The notes below the pieces were generated by a model. That model worked only from the letters and a program-made list of their open reading frames with translations, was not told the origin of the DNA and searched no databases. DNA of 64,000 bases, from positions 4,855,001-4,919,000 of the forward strand of contig JAYKKI010000003.1 of assembly GCA_039881145.1 (NCBI GenBank), given 5' to 3'. This DNA comes from Druceiella hillmani (lineage: Eukaryota > Arthropoda > Insecta > Lepidoptera > Hepialidae). Numbering within the stretch: the first letter of the stretch is position 1; every line of letters starts with the position of its first letter. The position numbers and the translations under genes are program-made. This document shows, piece by piece, positions 24,360-35,795 of this stretch.

Positions 24360-25435
24360 TTGGGATTTTTTTAATAATTATTAGTTAAATTTGTGACACT
24401 TATTATGTAACAACTATCTACTATTTTTAATTCAAATAACGTTCTATTACATCTACAGCTGTGTTAACATTTTTTTAAATTTATTATTATTTTATAATTG
24501 TTTTTGTTGACCATTGTGTTAAAAAAATAATTTCGTAAGTAAAAAAAAATTACACTTAAAATACATCATATAAAATTAGCACTTTTTATAAACTGCTACA
24601 TAGTCGGAAGGCAGATTCCACCTAAAAAGAACCAGTAAGACACTAAAGGCCTGCTATTTTTAGAAACCCCAAAATTCATAAATATTTTTCTGATTTTTGG
24701 AATTAGCCTACATGACCAATAAGTTTATTTTTATTCCTTATGTTATGTTTTTTTATTATTAGTCTGCAAATATGTGAATATTCCTCTTTACGTATATTGA
24801 ATTTACAAATATTACAGATTCAAGTGTGAGTATATTATTTTATTAAATTTATCTCAGATACAGGCTAAAATAATGTTTGTGATATTAAATACATCCATTT
24901 TTCAAGCAAAAATTTTACATTTCTTGCACGAAATGATGTTAACTGTGTTCAGGCAAATTTTAAATAGATGACAATAAGAAAAGCTAATGTTTTGCTTTTA
25001 GTCGAATGCAATTAACCTAAAAAATTAAGAACCTTCGAACATAGCTGTGTTGAATAGATTTTCGGGATTATTTTATGGGGTTTTTAAGAAAACTAAATAC
25101 TAAAAGTTTAGCTTCTAAAATTTACACATGGACAGTGAAATAACCTAAGAATGTGATTCAGTAGTTTATGGATCAACCGCTTTTTTCCTTTAATAAAAAG
25201 CTCACAAGTTTTTACACTCAATAAAAACATTTCTTACACTGAAGTCCTTACAGAATAGGATATATAAAATACTGCATTAAAAAGCAAAAATAATTATAAT
25301 TATTTTTTCTTTTCAATGCAGTGTTTATGAAAGTATGTTTTATTTTTAGTTTTTTAAACTATTAATTAATTTTCACTTTTTTTATAATTTTATTCACGGA
25401 AAGCATATTTTTTTTCAACTTGCATCTAATTATGT
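24360..25435. other. AT-rich DNA, possible rest of the Harbinger element
   Basis: No recognisable exon of the Myb-like protein and no terminal repeat could be picked out. The sequence is low-complexity AT with A/T homopolymers. Confidence 0.4.
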
Positions 25436-25439
25436 TTCG

Positions 25440-26680
25440 AACTTATTTTAAAAATATTAACACTCCTCTAAAAAAAATTTTACGGAATTCAAATTACCAT
25501 AGCAGTATAGTTGAGGTATATCTTCTTGATTCTTTGTCTGTGGGCGACTATGCCCGCATCTTCTCCATCTTTGCGAGTGCATCAATATTGCAAAGCCTCT
25601 TTCCAGTAAGCTTGAAACACTATTTCCACCTTTTCCACCTGGGTTGGGACCAGTAACATCCCCCTTTAAATCACAAAAGGGACCATCCAAGGTCCCCTAA
25701 TAGTGCCCTATATCTACAATCTCAGCGCTTCCACCCAACAGGATTAAAGTCTGTCCCTTCTCAATGAATCACTTAGTATCTTAATTTTTTCAAAAAAATT
25801 TTAGAATTTGATATTTTTAGTCACCAAGACTTAGTTATGAATTGACCGATTTTTTAGTCCTTTAGAGAACATACTAAATGACTCAGAAATCGGTTAATTC
25901 TCAACCAAGTCTCGGTGACTAAAAATACCACATTCTAAAGCTCCGCGTGATTCTACGCACGCCCTCTAACAAATCTCTACGGGCATTATTAAGCTCACTG
26001 CAGTGGAAAATATGTGACTCATGTACTACGTCTAGAAACCGTAGGTACACGCCGGGCTATCTATAAGGGCGAATCTATACAAGCTGATACGGAATGCACC
26101 ATGTCCCGTTAAAAACTGCGAAGTTTAATAATCGGTAACAAGCCGATTCTTACGTAACCAGTCGGCCATATCGGGGGAAAATAATCTGGTCGTTTTCACT
26201 TTGAATCGGTGGGGGACCACCTAAACTGCCATAAAATACACATTTCTCTATCAACAAGGGATAGACCCGCGTGCAATAGACCCAGTCAAAACTCTTACTT
26301 CGTGCCAAAATAAAATTTGCCTCGTTTTCCATGATCACAAGGTCGGCAGGCAAAAGGCCCGCCAAAACTGGCAACGCATCCATTTAATAGGTTCTATATG
26401 CATTGGTCAGAGCCAACAGCAGCGCACGCTGTGATCTTAGCACAATCCTCCTAACTTGCTGGACCCCAACACACCATGAAGCCCAAACCGTTGGGGCATA
26501 AGTCGAGGTATATTACCGTATACATCAGGTTGAGGATAAAGCTATTCAGTCCCTATCCGTTACGGATAAGCAGGGCCTTAGTGTGGAAGACTACCCGAGC
26601 TCTCTCACCGACGTACCGCAAGGACCATGCGCAGGTATATTACCACAGATGGTCCCCTAGCCAGCCTGCCCTTAAATAGA
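25440..26680 (-). pseudogene. R1/Jockey-group LINE ORF2 3' part, interrupted
   Basis: Read on the minus strand, the sequence just above 26384 gives VQQVRRIVLRSQRALLLALT then NAYRT, a stop, and DALPVLAGLLPADL. This is the hallmark segment downstream of the RT in R1/I/Jockey-group LINEs (QRxALLxxTxAYRTTSTxALxVLAGxxPLDL). Further on, at 26060-26120, QFLTGHGAFRISLYRF followed by DSPAC matches the C-terminal 'TGHGxFxxYLxRFxxxxSPxC' zinc-knuckle region. At least three stops are present and a codon is missing at YRT. A 136-bp palindromic element (25802-25937) has inserted after this. Below it, GC-richer sequence to about 25440 probably is the 3' end or UTR (inferred). The RT core and 5' half are absent. 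Confidence 0.82.
25802..25937. mobile_element. Palindromic MITE-like element, 136 bp
   Basis: The two halves are inverted copies starting TAGAATTTGATATTTTTAGT and ending with the matching ACTAAAAATACCACATTCTA. About 66-bp arms share blocks such as TTTTTAGTCACC and TTAACCGATTT-like sequence, with roughly one mismatch in six, leaving almost no loop. The ends start and finish with TA, compatible with a TA target-site preference. It interrupts the LINE relic around it, so it arrived later. It could fold into one long hairpin if transcribed. Confidence 0.7.
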
Positions 26681-28088
26681 ACAGCTTTGGAGTTTTATGG
26701 GGCAAAGCTGCGCTTATTAGTAAGCTTAGAACAGATCTTTATATTCTTTGATCGGAAATGCACAAAGTGATTTTACTGTACTCAGAGTTACGTATGCTTT
26801 CCCAGACGCAAAAGATTGCTTGCCATCCTAAATAGACCACCATGTATACAATATTTAAAAGGTTAAAAACGTTTATGATACGTTGTTCTTTTATCGAGTT
26901 CAGTATCAAATTTCCGGTTCTTTTTCATTAAATCAGTCTAATGGTCCCAACTTATTAAGCTGTCAACAGAATTACACACAACCGCCAAGTTTCATGATAT
27001 AATAATTAAAATCCCAAAAAGGGTTAGGATAAATTTTCCGTTATTGGGTTCAGTCTCTAACTTCTAGTTTTATTTCAATCCAATATCAGTCCAATAGTTT
27101 TACTGTGTTATCATCAAAACTACATACAACTGCCAAATTTCATGGTGATGTAATAATTAGAAGTGCGTGAAATTTAGTTTCATAGATTCCATTACGTGTT
27201 ATGAAAGCGTATGTCATTTTGCTGCAATAAGTATCTTGTAGCAACGAAATGATATATACTTTTTAACATACTTTATAAATACACTTTTTATTACCAAAAT
27301 ATATTAACCCAATCTCCCCCCTGCCTCTTTTATCGAAAGTTTTTAAACGTATAGTACGTCTCTAAATACTCACAACCAACCAACTTCATAAGTTGTCAAT
27401 AGCTTCTCCGCCCTCTTTTATTTGAATGACATACTAGTCATAATACCTTAAGTGTTCTAGTTAAGGTCACTGACGATATACGTTTAGAAATAGGTAACAC
27501 TCAAATTGCAATACATTCTCTTTTCAATGTAAGCAATGCACTTAATTTTCTTTATTAAAAGATTTTACTTGCGCGATTATAATCACTCAATGTGCAAAAT
27601 TTTCTGTGATAATAAATTCAATCGCTGCCTAAACGCCATAGACAATGTCTTAAAACTTTTAATAACTTTACCGAGTTGATAGATTTGGTGACTGGTGTTA
27701 AAACGTATATTCCTATATGAGTGTAAACGTATATGTCTGTTTGATATGTGTATAGTAGATACGTGGGCGTGACTACTTACATGTGTTTTTTAACATTATG
27801 CTCATTTTTGGGTAACTGCACAATCTGTAGTAGTTTTTCATAATATTATTTATCGTTTTACTAATAATTTATGACTGTAAAATATTGCTTTCGTAATACA
27901 TTATTTTTGTACTTTCCAGCTATGTGAATGTTTTATATCAATTCTAATGCAACTTGAAATTTCTAAATAAATTAATAATTAATGTGCTTGTGACTATTGC
28001 CTGTTTTACTGCTTTAATCCAAATTTAATGTTTTTTTTCTGAAACGACCTCTTGAATTCAGATTTAGACCTTTTTAACAAATACTCGT
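26681..28088. other. Non-coding DNA with a decayed tandem of an insect repeat
   Basis: Between about 26890 and 27165 two related blocks follow each other, each containing GGTTCAGT, a 'CCAATAGTTTT'-like stretch, 'CAACTGCCAAATTTCATG' or 'CAACCGCCAAGTTTCATG', and TAATAATTA. The phrase 'accaaatttcat...' with 'agtccaatagttttact' is one I associate with 3' regions of dispersed insect elements. The rest to 28088 shows nothing recognisable. Confidence 0.4.
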
Positions 28089-28346
28089 AATTCACAATTA
28101 AATGAAATTACGTAATGTAGTATAATTTCTTCTTTTTTTAAGTTCTTTATCACGACCTAGGTTTCGTTGTATTACAACAACTTCAGGTGGGCTACTAGCA
28201 AAGATATCTCTATATGAATATCTATAGGAATCTTTGCTAATAGCCCACCTGAAGATATTGTAATACAACGAAACCTAGGTCGTCGTAAAGAACTTAAAGA
28301 AAGTAGCAATAATACTACATCACGTAATTTCATTTAATTGTGAATA
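28089..28346. repeat. Palindromic repeat with two hammerhead-like cores
   Basis: Two arms of about 125 bp are inverted copies around a centre near 28217. Both arms contain, read outward from the centre, TTTGCTA-TAGCCCACC, CTGAAG, a TTGTAATACAAC stem, GAAACCTAGGTCG, AAGAACTT and TTCATTTAATTGTGAA. On the plus strand the core lies at 28245-28285 (CTGAAGA...GAAACCTAGGTC); on the minus strand it lies at 28192-28151. The right half recurs at 11.3 kb, so this is a dispersed family. It could be a palindromic MITE, or two terminal repeats of a Penelope-like element placed in opposite orientation. No coding remains are visible in it. Confidence 0.8.
28245..28285 (+). ncRNA. Hammerhead ribozyme-like motif (imperfect)
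   Basis: In order: CAC (stem I), CTGAAGA (fits the core CUGANGA), an extra T, a stem-loop ATTGT-AAT-ACAAC, GAAA, then AC-CTAG-GT as a two-pair stem III, and GTC as cleavage triplet. Across the three copies in this window GAAACCTAGGTCG is invariant, while stem II differs by one base. Deviations from the canonical ribozyme are the unpaired T between core and stem II, a stem I of only three bases (here CAC opposite GTC, one mismatch) and the short stem III. Catalytic activity is therefore unproven. Minimal hammerheads of this kind are known from Penelope-like elements. Confidence 0.4.
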
Positions 28347-28349
28347 ATG

Positions 28350-29590
28350 CATTTCTACAAAATAAAATTTCTACATTTTGCCAAAGATATTCAAATACTC
28401 GTAAATCAAAGTGCTCTTTAATTTATTCTAGCAACTGAAAAACTATTATAAATAGTCGACAATTTAAAGCAAAATTATATTAGTCAAATTTAATGTAAAG
28501 AATGCTCACCAGTTCCAAAACAATTATATTTCAATTTCTTCTTTCCGAAGATTCTATTTTACTAGAATAATTTTGAAGTTGCTATTAGTTATTTATAACT
28601 TAAATCTCCTAATTACCAACACTTAAAATACCATTTCAATTATTTTTAACTTACCCATATTATGAAGATTAAACTCCATTAGAGAATTCATTGTACGAAA
28701 AAGGTCGCCAAATGGAAAAAAAGTCGCAGGTTACGTAAAAGACGCACGCCACGAGATGGCTGCAGTATCATTTTAATTTTTACGACGTTTTGACAGCTTG
28801 TGTTACAAATATTTTTCTTATAATTGTTTAGCAGATTAATAGTTATGTTAGAATTATTATTTAGCAGATTCGGAATCAGGTTCACATAATTTTTTTTATC
28901 AATATTATTAAAAAATATAGTTGATATTATACGAACGTGATATAACAGCACGTTTCAAAGAAGAAGTTTACTCAAAAATTCCTACAAACCATATCCTTGA
29001 AAATAAGACGTTTTGTATTGATTGTAGTATGTCTTAAAATATATATTATTATCTATTTAACTTATGAGTGAAATATGATTTGAAGTTAAATAAACAATAA
29101 CATATGACGGTGAGAAATATGATATGTACAGGAAACTTCTCTAACGCCGAATATTAATCAGTATCGAAAAAAAGCTATACCTATTACAATGAACCATAAA
29201 AGTGCGATCATTTGTCACATGAGAGATAGAGTGAAACATAGATAGTACGAAGGCGATGCGGGGAAGAGGGTGATCAATCGGGTAATTAAATTGATAACAG
29301 TGTTTCACCAAGAAAATGGCGGTAAATTTAAACATATCCAGTGAGCTCTAGCGAAAGCTACATATCATAGTAGACCCAATTCTTGACTGTAAAATGCAAG
29401 CTTAACGCGGAGTAAGGTAAATATAGCGCAGAAAATATATGATCATACTTTAAATATTTTCACATATTTCATAGTTTATGTATTGCGTGGTGCTTAGATG
29501 TTGTGTTGTAGCCATTGTGTCGTTATATGTTGGTTTTATTAAGAACCCATTATAATCTTTGTTTATGTTGATAATTGTCGATCAAAATCA
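28350..29590. other. Non-coding DNA upstream of the THAP-like frame
   Basis: No gene was recognised. Two minus-strand frames (28688-28951, 87 codons, Asn/Ile-rich; 29141-29335, 64 codons) have no domain I know. The second overlaps a slightly GC-richer patch (29210-29350) that could be promoter-proximal to the THAP-like frame downstream, but no TATA or initiator stands out. Confidence 0.4.
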
Positions 29591-29592
29591 AA

Positions 29593-29682
29593 ATGGCGTG
29601 TACCTTTCGTGGATGTAATTGCATTAAAAGAAAAACGTCTGAAGTATCGTTTTTATCTATGCCTGGAACCAAAAGTTGTTAA
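29593..29682 (+). CDS. Possible first exon of a THAP zinc-finger protein
   Basis: An ATG in a good animal start context (CAAAATGGCG) opens a 29-residue reading, MACTFRGCNCIKRKTSEVSF followed by LSMPGTKSC. This matches the N-terminus of THAP domains: C-x4-C near residues 3-8, then basic residues and 'VSFxxxP'. The second half of the C2CH zinc module (Cys-x2-His about 40 residues later) is not in this frame, which stops at once. A splice donor-like GTTAAGT at 29678 would split the domain after the 'FP' region, where THAP genes often carry an intron. THAP domains occur in host DNA-binding proteins and in P-element transposases. No downstream exon was found in this window, so it may equally be a relic. 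Confidence 0.4.
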   Translation: MACTFRGCNCIKRKTSEVSFLSMPGTKSC

Positions 29683-29689
29683 GTGTTGT

Positions 29690-31515
29690 CCATTATTGCT
29701 TATAATATAATATTCCAAGATCACATTTGAAATATTAATGATACATAAATTGTATACCTTAACTTTGCAAAACACGCACGTACTAGAGAGTAATTCTAAC
29801 ACTCATAATATTTGAAGAATGGGTTATGTTTTCAAATAACTTTCCATTTATTAATAAATTTACAATAACCTTTGATCAGTTTATGTAATGTTACTAACCC
29901 GAAAGATTAAATCAATATCCCCTGCAAAACTTCTTTAACTGTCCGGTATCTGCTTTAAATTTTTTGAGAAGGGTATGTCTGATTTCATTAGGTAACAATT
30001 GCAGTAGCTGCAAGAAGTTCATTATTGATTTAATGAAGAATGCAATATACTGATTAGAAAATATTTAAATTTTCTAGAATTTGTGATATGAGCTAGGTTT
30101 ATGTTTTGTTAAAGATCGTTATTTCAAATTATAAGATTTGCGAAACGAAATTGCGATTGGTTTTTTGACAATTTATATTTACTGATAATTTAAAAGCTTA
30201 TGTCATTATTTTTAGTAAGATAATTCTGAGTTGTCCATATGTTGTAGAGTAGTTATTTCAATTTGTTTACTAAATATTATATTAAATCGAAGATTGATTG
30301 GCCCCAAAATGTTATAGTAGACTTTAAAGAAATTAAATCGTTGGAAAAGGAAATAAAAAATAACAATTTTTTTTTTATTTCAGCCCTCCTTTTTAAAAAT
30401 ACCCTGAACGTTTGACACATCTGAAATTCATATTATTCATAGGAAATATGTATTATTCATATCGATTTATAATTTCATAGGTACGTCAAATATTTATGTA
30501 TAAACGAAGAGTCATATTTAGCCAGCCACACAGCCATAAAGATGAAAGAGAGCTCTCAGGTATGGACACTTCTAAATTTTTAATAAAATTGTAAGTGTGA
30601 GAAGTTGTGGATACAGTCGTCAATTAAATTGGTTTTGTAAGCTTGTTAATTACTTGCCCTTTAACTTATTACAACCATAGTCGGAAATCAAATAAATATC
30701 AATTCAATTTATATTTGAACGTAATTTTTAATAAACCTACAAAAATACGGTGCTTGTGTGGTAAAATTGAGAGCACAAAAACATACCCATTGCACTTGAA
30801 AGTATTGAATGATCCAATAATTATAATTATTGGATTTTTAATTGATTGGAAAGATTGGAGATCAATTTAGATGTAGAGTTCTTACTTTGTATGCATTGGC
30901 GTAGCCAGGGTAGAGTAATGTCGGGCACGGACTGAAAAAGGTCCAGAAAAAGATATTTCCAAAATAATTCATGTGAAGTTAAGACTGATGAAAAAATTAT
31001 TAGAGGTGAAAGTACGGTTAAAACAAATATTTCAAGTGATATGTGATTTTTGTAAATTATATAAGATGCTTATGAACAAATTAGTTTTTTTGGTTGTACC
31101 AACCTCTCTTAGAAAAACTAGTGGCTTTATTTTATTTTTCTAGAAATCACATAATCATGTGTTATTGACCAAGTATCGAGTTTTAATAAAAGTTTGAAAA
31201 TATGTCATCAATAGCTTCCAAAGCATTTATCTAAGTATATATATTTTCAGATATACCTATTGCCTGTACTCGTATTTTCAATTACCACCAGAGAACAAGT
31301 TGCAGTACCTTGATGCTATTTGCAACTTCATTTTTGAATTTGTTTAAATTCCCTTGAATTAATTTATTTAAAGCGATGATATTTTGACATGTCATTTGAT
31401 TGAACAATTGTAGTTATACTATTTTTATTAAATAAATTCGCTAAAATAAAAATTATGAGTAATAGAGAGTAAAGTTATTGTTCTATCTACAATCAATTAT
31501 AATAATTACACAAGA
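29690..31515. other. Non-coding DNA, no matching THAP exon found
   Basis: I searched by eye for the C-terminal half of a THAP domain and saw none. A perfect 24-bp palindrome sits at 30812-30835 (ATCCAATAATTA and its complement). At about 30895 the string ATTGGCGTAGCCAGGGT resembles a phrase common in insect repeats. The 75-codon frame at 30643-30870 has no recognised domain. Confidence 0.4.
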
Positions 31516-31519
31516 CTCT

Positions 31520-32880
31520 ATGGTCAGGAGTAGTGAGTCAAGAAGAGAGGGGAGTCACTTTGGCAGCGTTTCGGATGGTATGAAAAAGTGTGACAGAAAA
31601 ATATGTAAGCACGAAAAATATGTCTCTAAGAAAAACCACGACAAGAAGTTTAATCTAACTATTAGCTTATTGGGAAAACTAAAATTGGTTAAAGAGGGAA
31701 AATAAGTAGAATTTCGACCTATATTAGGGAGGTTCAAGAAAACGTTTTCTATGGAATATGAAAATGTCTTAATGAATTTTCTATGAATCCGTCATCAAAG
31801 ACTTGGCTAATAGATAGGCATGCCACTGACGCGGAAGGAATTTTTATACCAATTTTTAGGACTTCACCGTTATAACATATAAAACAAACAAAAAATATTT
31901 TTAATCCACAAGACAAATTTCGATTGGTCTTTGAGGAAAACGATGATGTCTTCAAAAAAAAATGGAACCCAAAAAATGGAAAAAAATGGTTTGATTCAGA
32001 TAAATATAATAGGCATAAAAAGGTATAAAAAATACTCGTCAAAGAGGGAAGAGGAAAATACCTCATGATCTTATTTTGCATGGCTCTGACAGGCTACTTT
32101 ATACCACTCTTTCTTTTTTATATGACCAAGAATGCATGATCGTTTCTTGATTAATTCATAAATAGATAGTGGGGACACTTCATGGCCAAAAGGCTAGATA
32201 AACAATGAATTCTATTTAAGGAGGTCAACATATTTCACAATGTTTTAAAAGGCGTCAAAACAGTTTCCGATTCTGATTTTACTTAGACATTGTAGTCATA
32301 AGATTTTTAAAATAATTTGCTGGTAAAAAGATAACCACATTCTTCTTATGATCCCCCATCACACACAACGCACAAGTTTCAACATTTGGACATATTATTC
32401 ATGAAGTCTTTCAAGAACAAAGCAGCTGAGAGCCAATACAGGAGGCAGTATTAATAAATTTGATATTACCAAGCTTGTTTCAGAAGCTTTTGAAAAGATA
32501 TGAAATAGCAGAAACAGGATTCATCAGTATTTATTCTTTAAATAAAAATATCTTCAGCGATTTGAATTACTTGCTTAGTGATATCACAGACATTCCCATG
32601 GAATATTATATAGAAAATACTACGATAAACTCAACAGTTCCAAATGTTACATTACCTCATGCTTCAAGTGCTCCACTTTCTAGTATACATCTATCATTCT
32701 AGTATCCGAAACTAATTCTACACGTCTTGCGCCTGCTATTTCTCGAAAGTCACCGAACTTATCCTACGACAGCTCCTATTAAACTTAGAGTTATCCCTAA
32801 TTAGATCAACCAAGAATCTGCCACCTACATCACCGCAGCCTTCTAATAACAAAGGACCAGAACTCAAATAAAATATAAAT
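31520..32880 (+). pseudogene. pogo/Tigger-like (CENP-B type) transposase, degenerate
   Basis: This is a relic of a pogo-type Tc1/mariner-superfamily transposase. It opens with an MVRS start at 31520 (family MVRxYKRK) in a frame of 62 codons. After its stop comes LGRFKKTFSMEYENVLMNFL at about 31719-31780, which fits the family's 'LGxxxPVFxxExExELVxxL' at the helix-turn-helix/linker. The catalytic DDE core is not readable. The C-terminal part returns at 32380-32600: KSFKNKAAESQYRRQY, FDITKLVSEAFEK, then AETGFISIYSLNKNIFSDLNY. These match the family's 'KxxYxxxxxxW', 'VxxLxxxAYxxA' and 'GFxxxGIYPLNxxIFxDxDF'. The last open frame ends at 32702; later sequence is a Ser/Pro- then Lys-rich tail with stops. 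Many frameshifts make it inactive. A second pogo-like scrap lies near 57.2 kb. Confidence 0.8.
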
Positions 32881-32884
32881 TAAA

Positions 32885-34997
32885 TTTCCGTATAAATTAA
32901 ATTTCTAAAGTAAAGAAAAAGATAAAAAGAAAGAGGAAAAACAACTACGTTCAACATAATTAAAATAGAAAAGATAAAAATGGCTTGATGTTTACCATTA
33001 AAAAATAAATTTCAGCAACGAAATCCCTCGTCACAAATAAATCCAGAGACTTTCTGTGTTTCTGTGTTTCCTTGGAAAATAATTACGAATATTTGATTCA
33101 ATTGCAAGGAATAGTCACACGAGGATTGTATTGATATACCTACTGGTATATTATAAACCTTTGTTAAGCTAATATTTTTACCAAAAATATGTGTTTTGTT
33201 ACTGATATTGTCGATTTATTTGAATATCTATGATTGTGGCGTTTTCCTAAATATCAATAAAACATTTAGAAGTTTATCAAATTTTTTTATTGTCCTGATA
33301 TTTTAGATGTTTGGTACTGTAGGATTTCTCCCTATCCAGTTTAAATTATTATATTTTTATTCTTTAGATCAGTCATGTGATAATATTTTAAGTAGCATGA
33401 GTTTTTCTATGTTTTCAAAGCTACATAATTATGAGCCAGTAGATTTAGTGTACTGCGTAATGTTGATAGCTTGAGGTTATAACGGTTACACTACATGTAG
33501 CACGCATCTAACAATAGTAAAAAAATAGTAAATAAATGTCAATGGTATTTCGTCGGTTTTAGTTGTCAATTTTTTTTATATATTAACTACTATATACACA
33601 TTTTGATTTATTTACTGATACTACAAAATAAAATAAGTTTCATTCTGTTTCCATTACTTTCAATACGAATATTAAAATCGAAAATTGTACGTATATTTTT
33701 TGCAATACAGTGGTATTTTTTGTAATATATACTTCGCGAAATGAATATACAAAATATGAAACATTACAACCCTATTCTCTGACTTTATTAAATATGGATA
33801 TGAGAAACACAAAAAATATTACGATGTCGGCATTTAGTAATCACTATAATGGACAATTGTTTTGGTTAAAGTACATTAATAAATTGAAGAGTTAAGCCGC
33901 CCAGTTATTTCAATGTATGCTAGACATACATATTTCTATTACATGTATGACAAAATTAATATAATTTAAAGTTACAAAATTAAAACTCTTAATATAATTC
34001 GCGCAAATATTATATTTTTCTATTAATTAGATTTATTAATTAATTTTGGTATTACCTTTATTTTATGCAAGATGGAAGTTTTGTTAGTAAGTTTTTGGGG
34101 TTTTCTAAAATACTGGGGTTATCTGATCTAAATCAAACTTTAATCATCATATAATTTATCGCGTCTAGAAGGACATAGGACATTCTTATGTGTTCATGTA
34201 TTAATGTTAAGTGGATTTTTCAAATACAGTTTTTAAACTACTAGAGCCAACTTAAAATAATATATGTAAATATTGCAGACAAGAAAAACTTCAATAAAAA
34301 ATAGAACTCCAAAAATATTTTTGTTTTAAACGAATTAAATCATTGTAACTAAATCAAGGTATAGTTAAAAAATTTTTACATAATAATAAAATCCACACAG
34401 ATTTCCAGCTTTTGTACGGCCATTTATTTAAGATTGCCTGTTATAACAGTTTTTGTTTCCATAAGTTTATCTGTACGGTTCTGTTCTTGAATACAGCGTA
34501 ATCAATAAATGGCTAAACTCTGAGAATAATATTAATAAATCAAGCATAAATATTTACAATGTTAAAAATATTACAACAAAATGCAACCGTGATTTCTTGT
34601 TTGCTCGGGCGAGTAGTTAGTTATTCTGATATATCAGAAAGAAAATAAGTGATCGGTGTTACCGTGAAAAGATGTATAGCCAAAAATGTAAAATTTTTTT
34701 ATTGAAATATAATACACTATGGGACAGGCACATTTCAATACCTTTATAAACATCATATCAATTTCATATTTTTCTTAAAAAATTTTAGAAGACGAAGTGA
34801 TTTTTAATGCAACGATTGACCGTGTTATAATAGACAAAAAATAAAGATAAAAATAGACACAAGAAAATCAATTTAGAGGTCATCGTTTCCTAAAAACAAT
34901 ACGTGGCTGAAACTATAAAAACAATTAAATTGTTATATAAAAATGTTTTAGATACTTGTTCCACCATAATCATAGAGAAACAAATAAAATAAACTAA
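32885..34997. other. AT-rich non-coding DNA, nothing recognised
   Basis: No gene or repeat boundary was recognised. The 61-codon frame 33710-33895 (+) has no domain I know. Confidence 0.45.
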
Positions 34998-35084
34998 ATA
35001 TATTAGTTATATTCTACAAGCAAACCTGATATAAGGTTACCAAATAAATATATCAGGTTTGCTTATAGAATGTAGCTAATATAT
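34998..35084. ncRNA. 87-nt hairpin, miRNA-like or palindromic repeat
   Basis: Two 36-nt arms (34998-35033 and 35049-35084) pair with about three mismatches around a 15-nt loop. The conserved core of both arms is GCAAACCTGATATA and its complement. Length, loop size and bulge pattern resemble an animal pre-miRNA, but a short palindromic transposon would look the same. Expression is unknown. Confidence 0.35.
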
Positions 35085-35174
35085 GACGGAATTTTAGATT
35101 TCTCAATATTAACTTTACTTATTAAAAATATGATATCAAATTATACTTCTTTATTCTAATTTTAGCTATGCTTA

Positions 35175-35177
<3 letters not shown>

Positions 35178-35249
<72 letters not shown>

Positions 35250-35251
35250 TA
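35178..35251. repeat. (AT)n microsatellite
   Basis: An AT dinucleotide tract with one G interruption. Confidence 0.95.
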
Positions 35252-35795
35252 AGTGGCAGTTAATTTCCTAAGGATTTTATTCCACTTGCTGTAGAACCAG
35301 AACCTTTGGTATTTTATTAGTATTTTTGTTATGATCATACCTTTTCACAAGTCTGCTAATGTTTATTAATTTTTACACATAGTAGAACTGTGAAATTTGC
35401 GTAACTACAACTCATTTCAAATTATTAGTAGTTATAAATCCATGGTCTATGCATTGAAGTTATTTATGAAAAAAATATTCAGTGAACATAATAAAAGCAA
35501 TAGACCACAAAAATATAGTTTTTGAATGATTTATCCGTTTGTCTATTTAAACACGCTTCATATAAAAATTACTAAAGCAATTAAGCTAGAGTTTTTAAAA
35601 ACGGGAGTGCCACGAAAGATAATTATTTTATTTCATCGGAATCGGTTTACTCGATCAGAAGGTATGAGAGTACTTTTCTATAGCATTAGTATAATAACAA
35701 CAAAGAAATACTTTTCCACTTGACGCATAGTTATTATATAAATATATAGGGTATTTACGTGCTTAAGTAAGTAATTTGAAAACGAACAGACGCAT
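35252..35795. other. Non-coding DNA
   Basis: Small frames at 35526-35723 (+, 65 codons) and 35678-35863 (-, 61 codons) show no known motif. Nothing else stands out. Confidence 0.4.
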
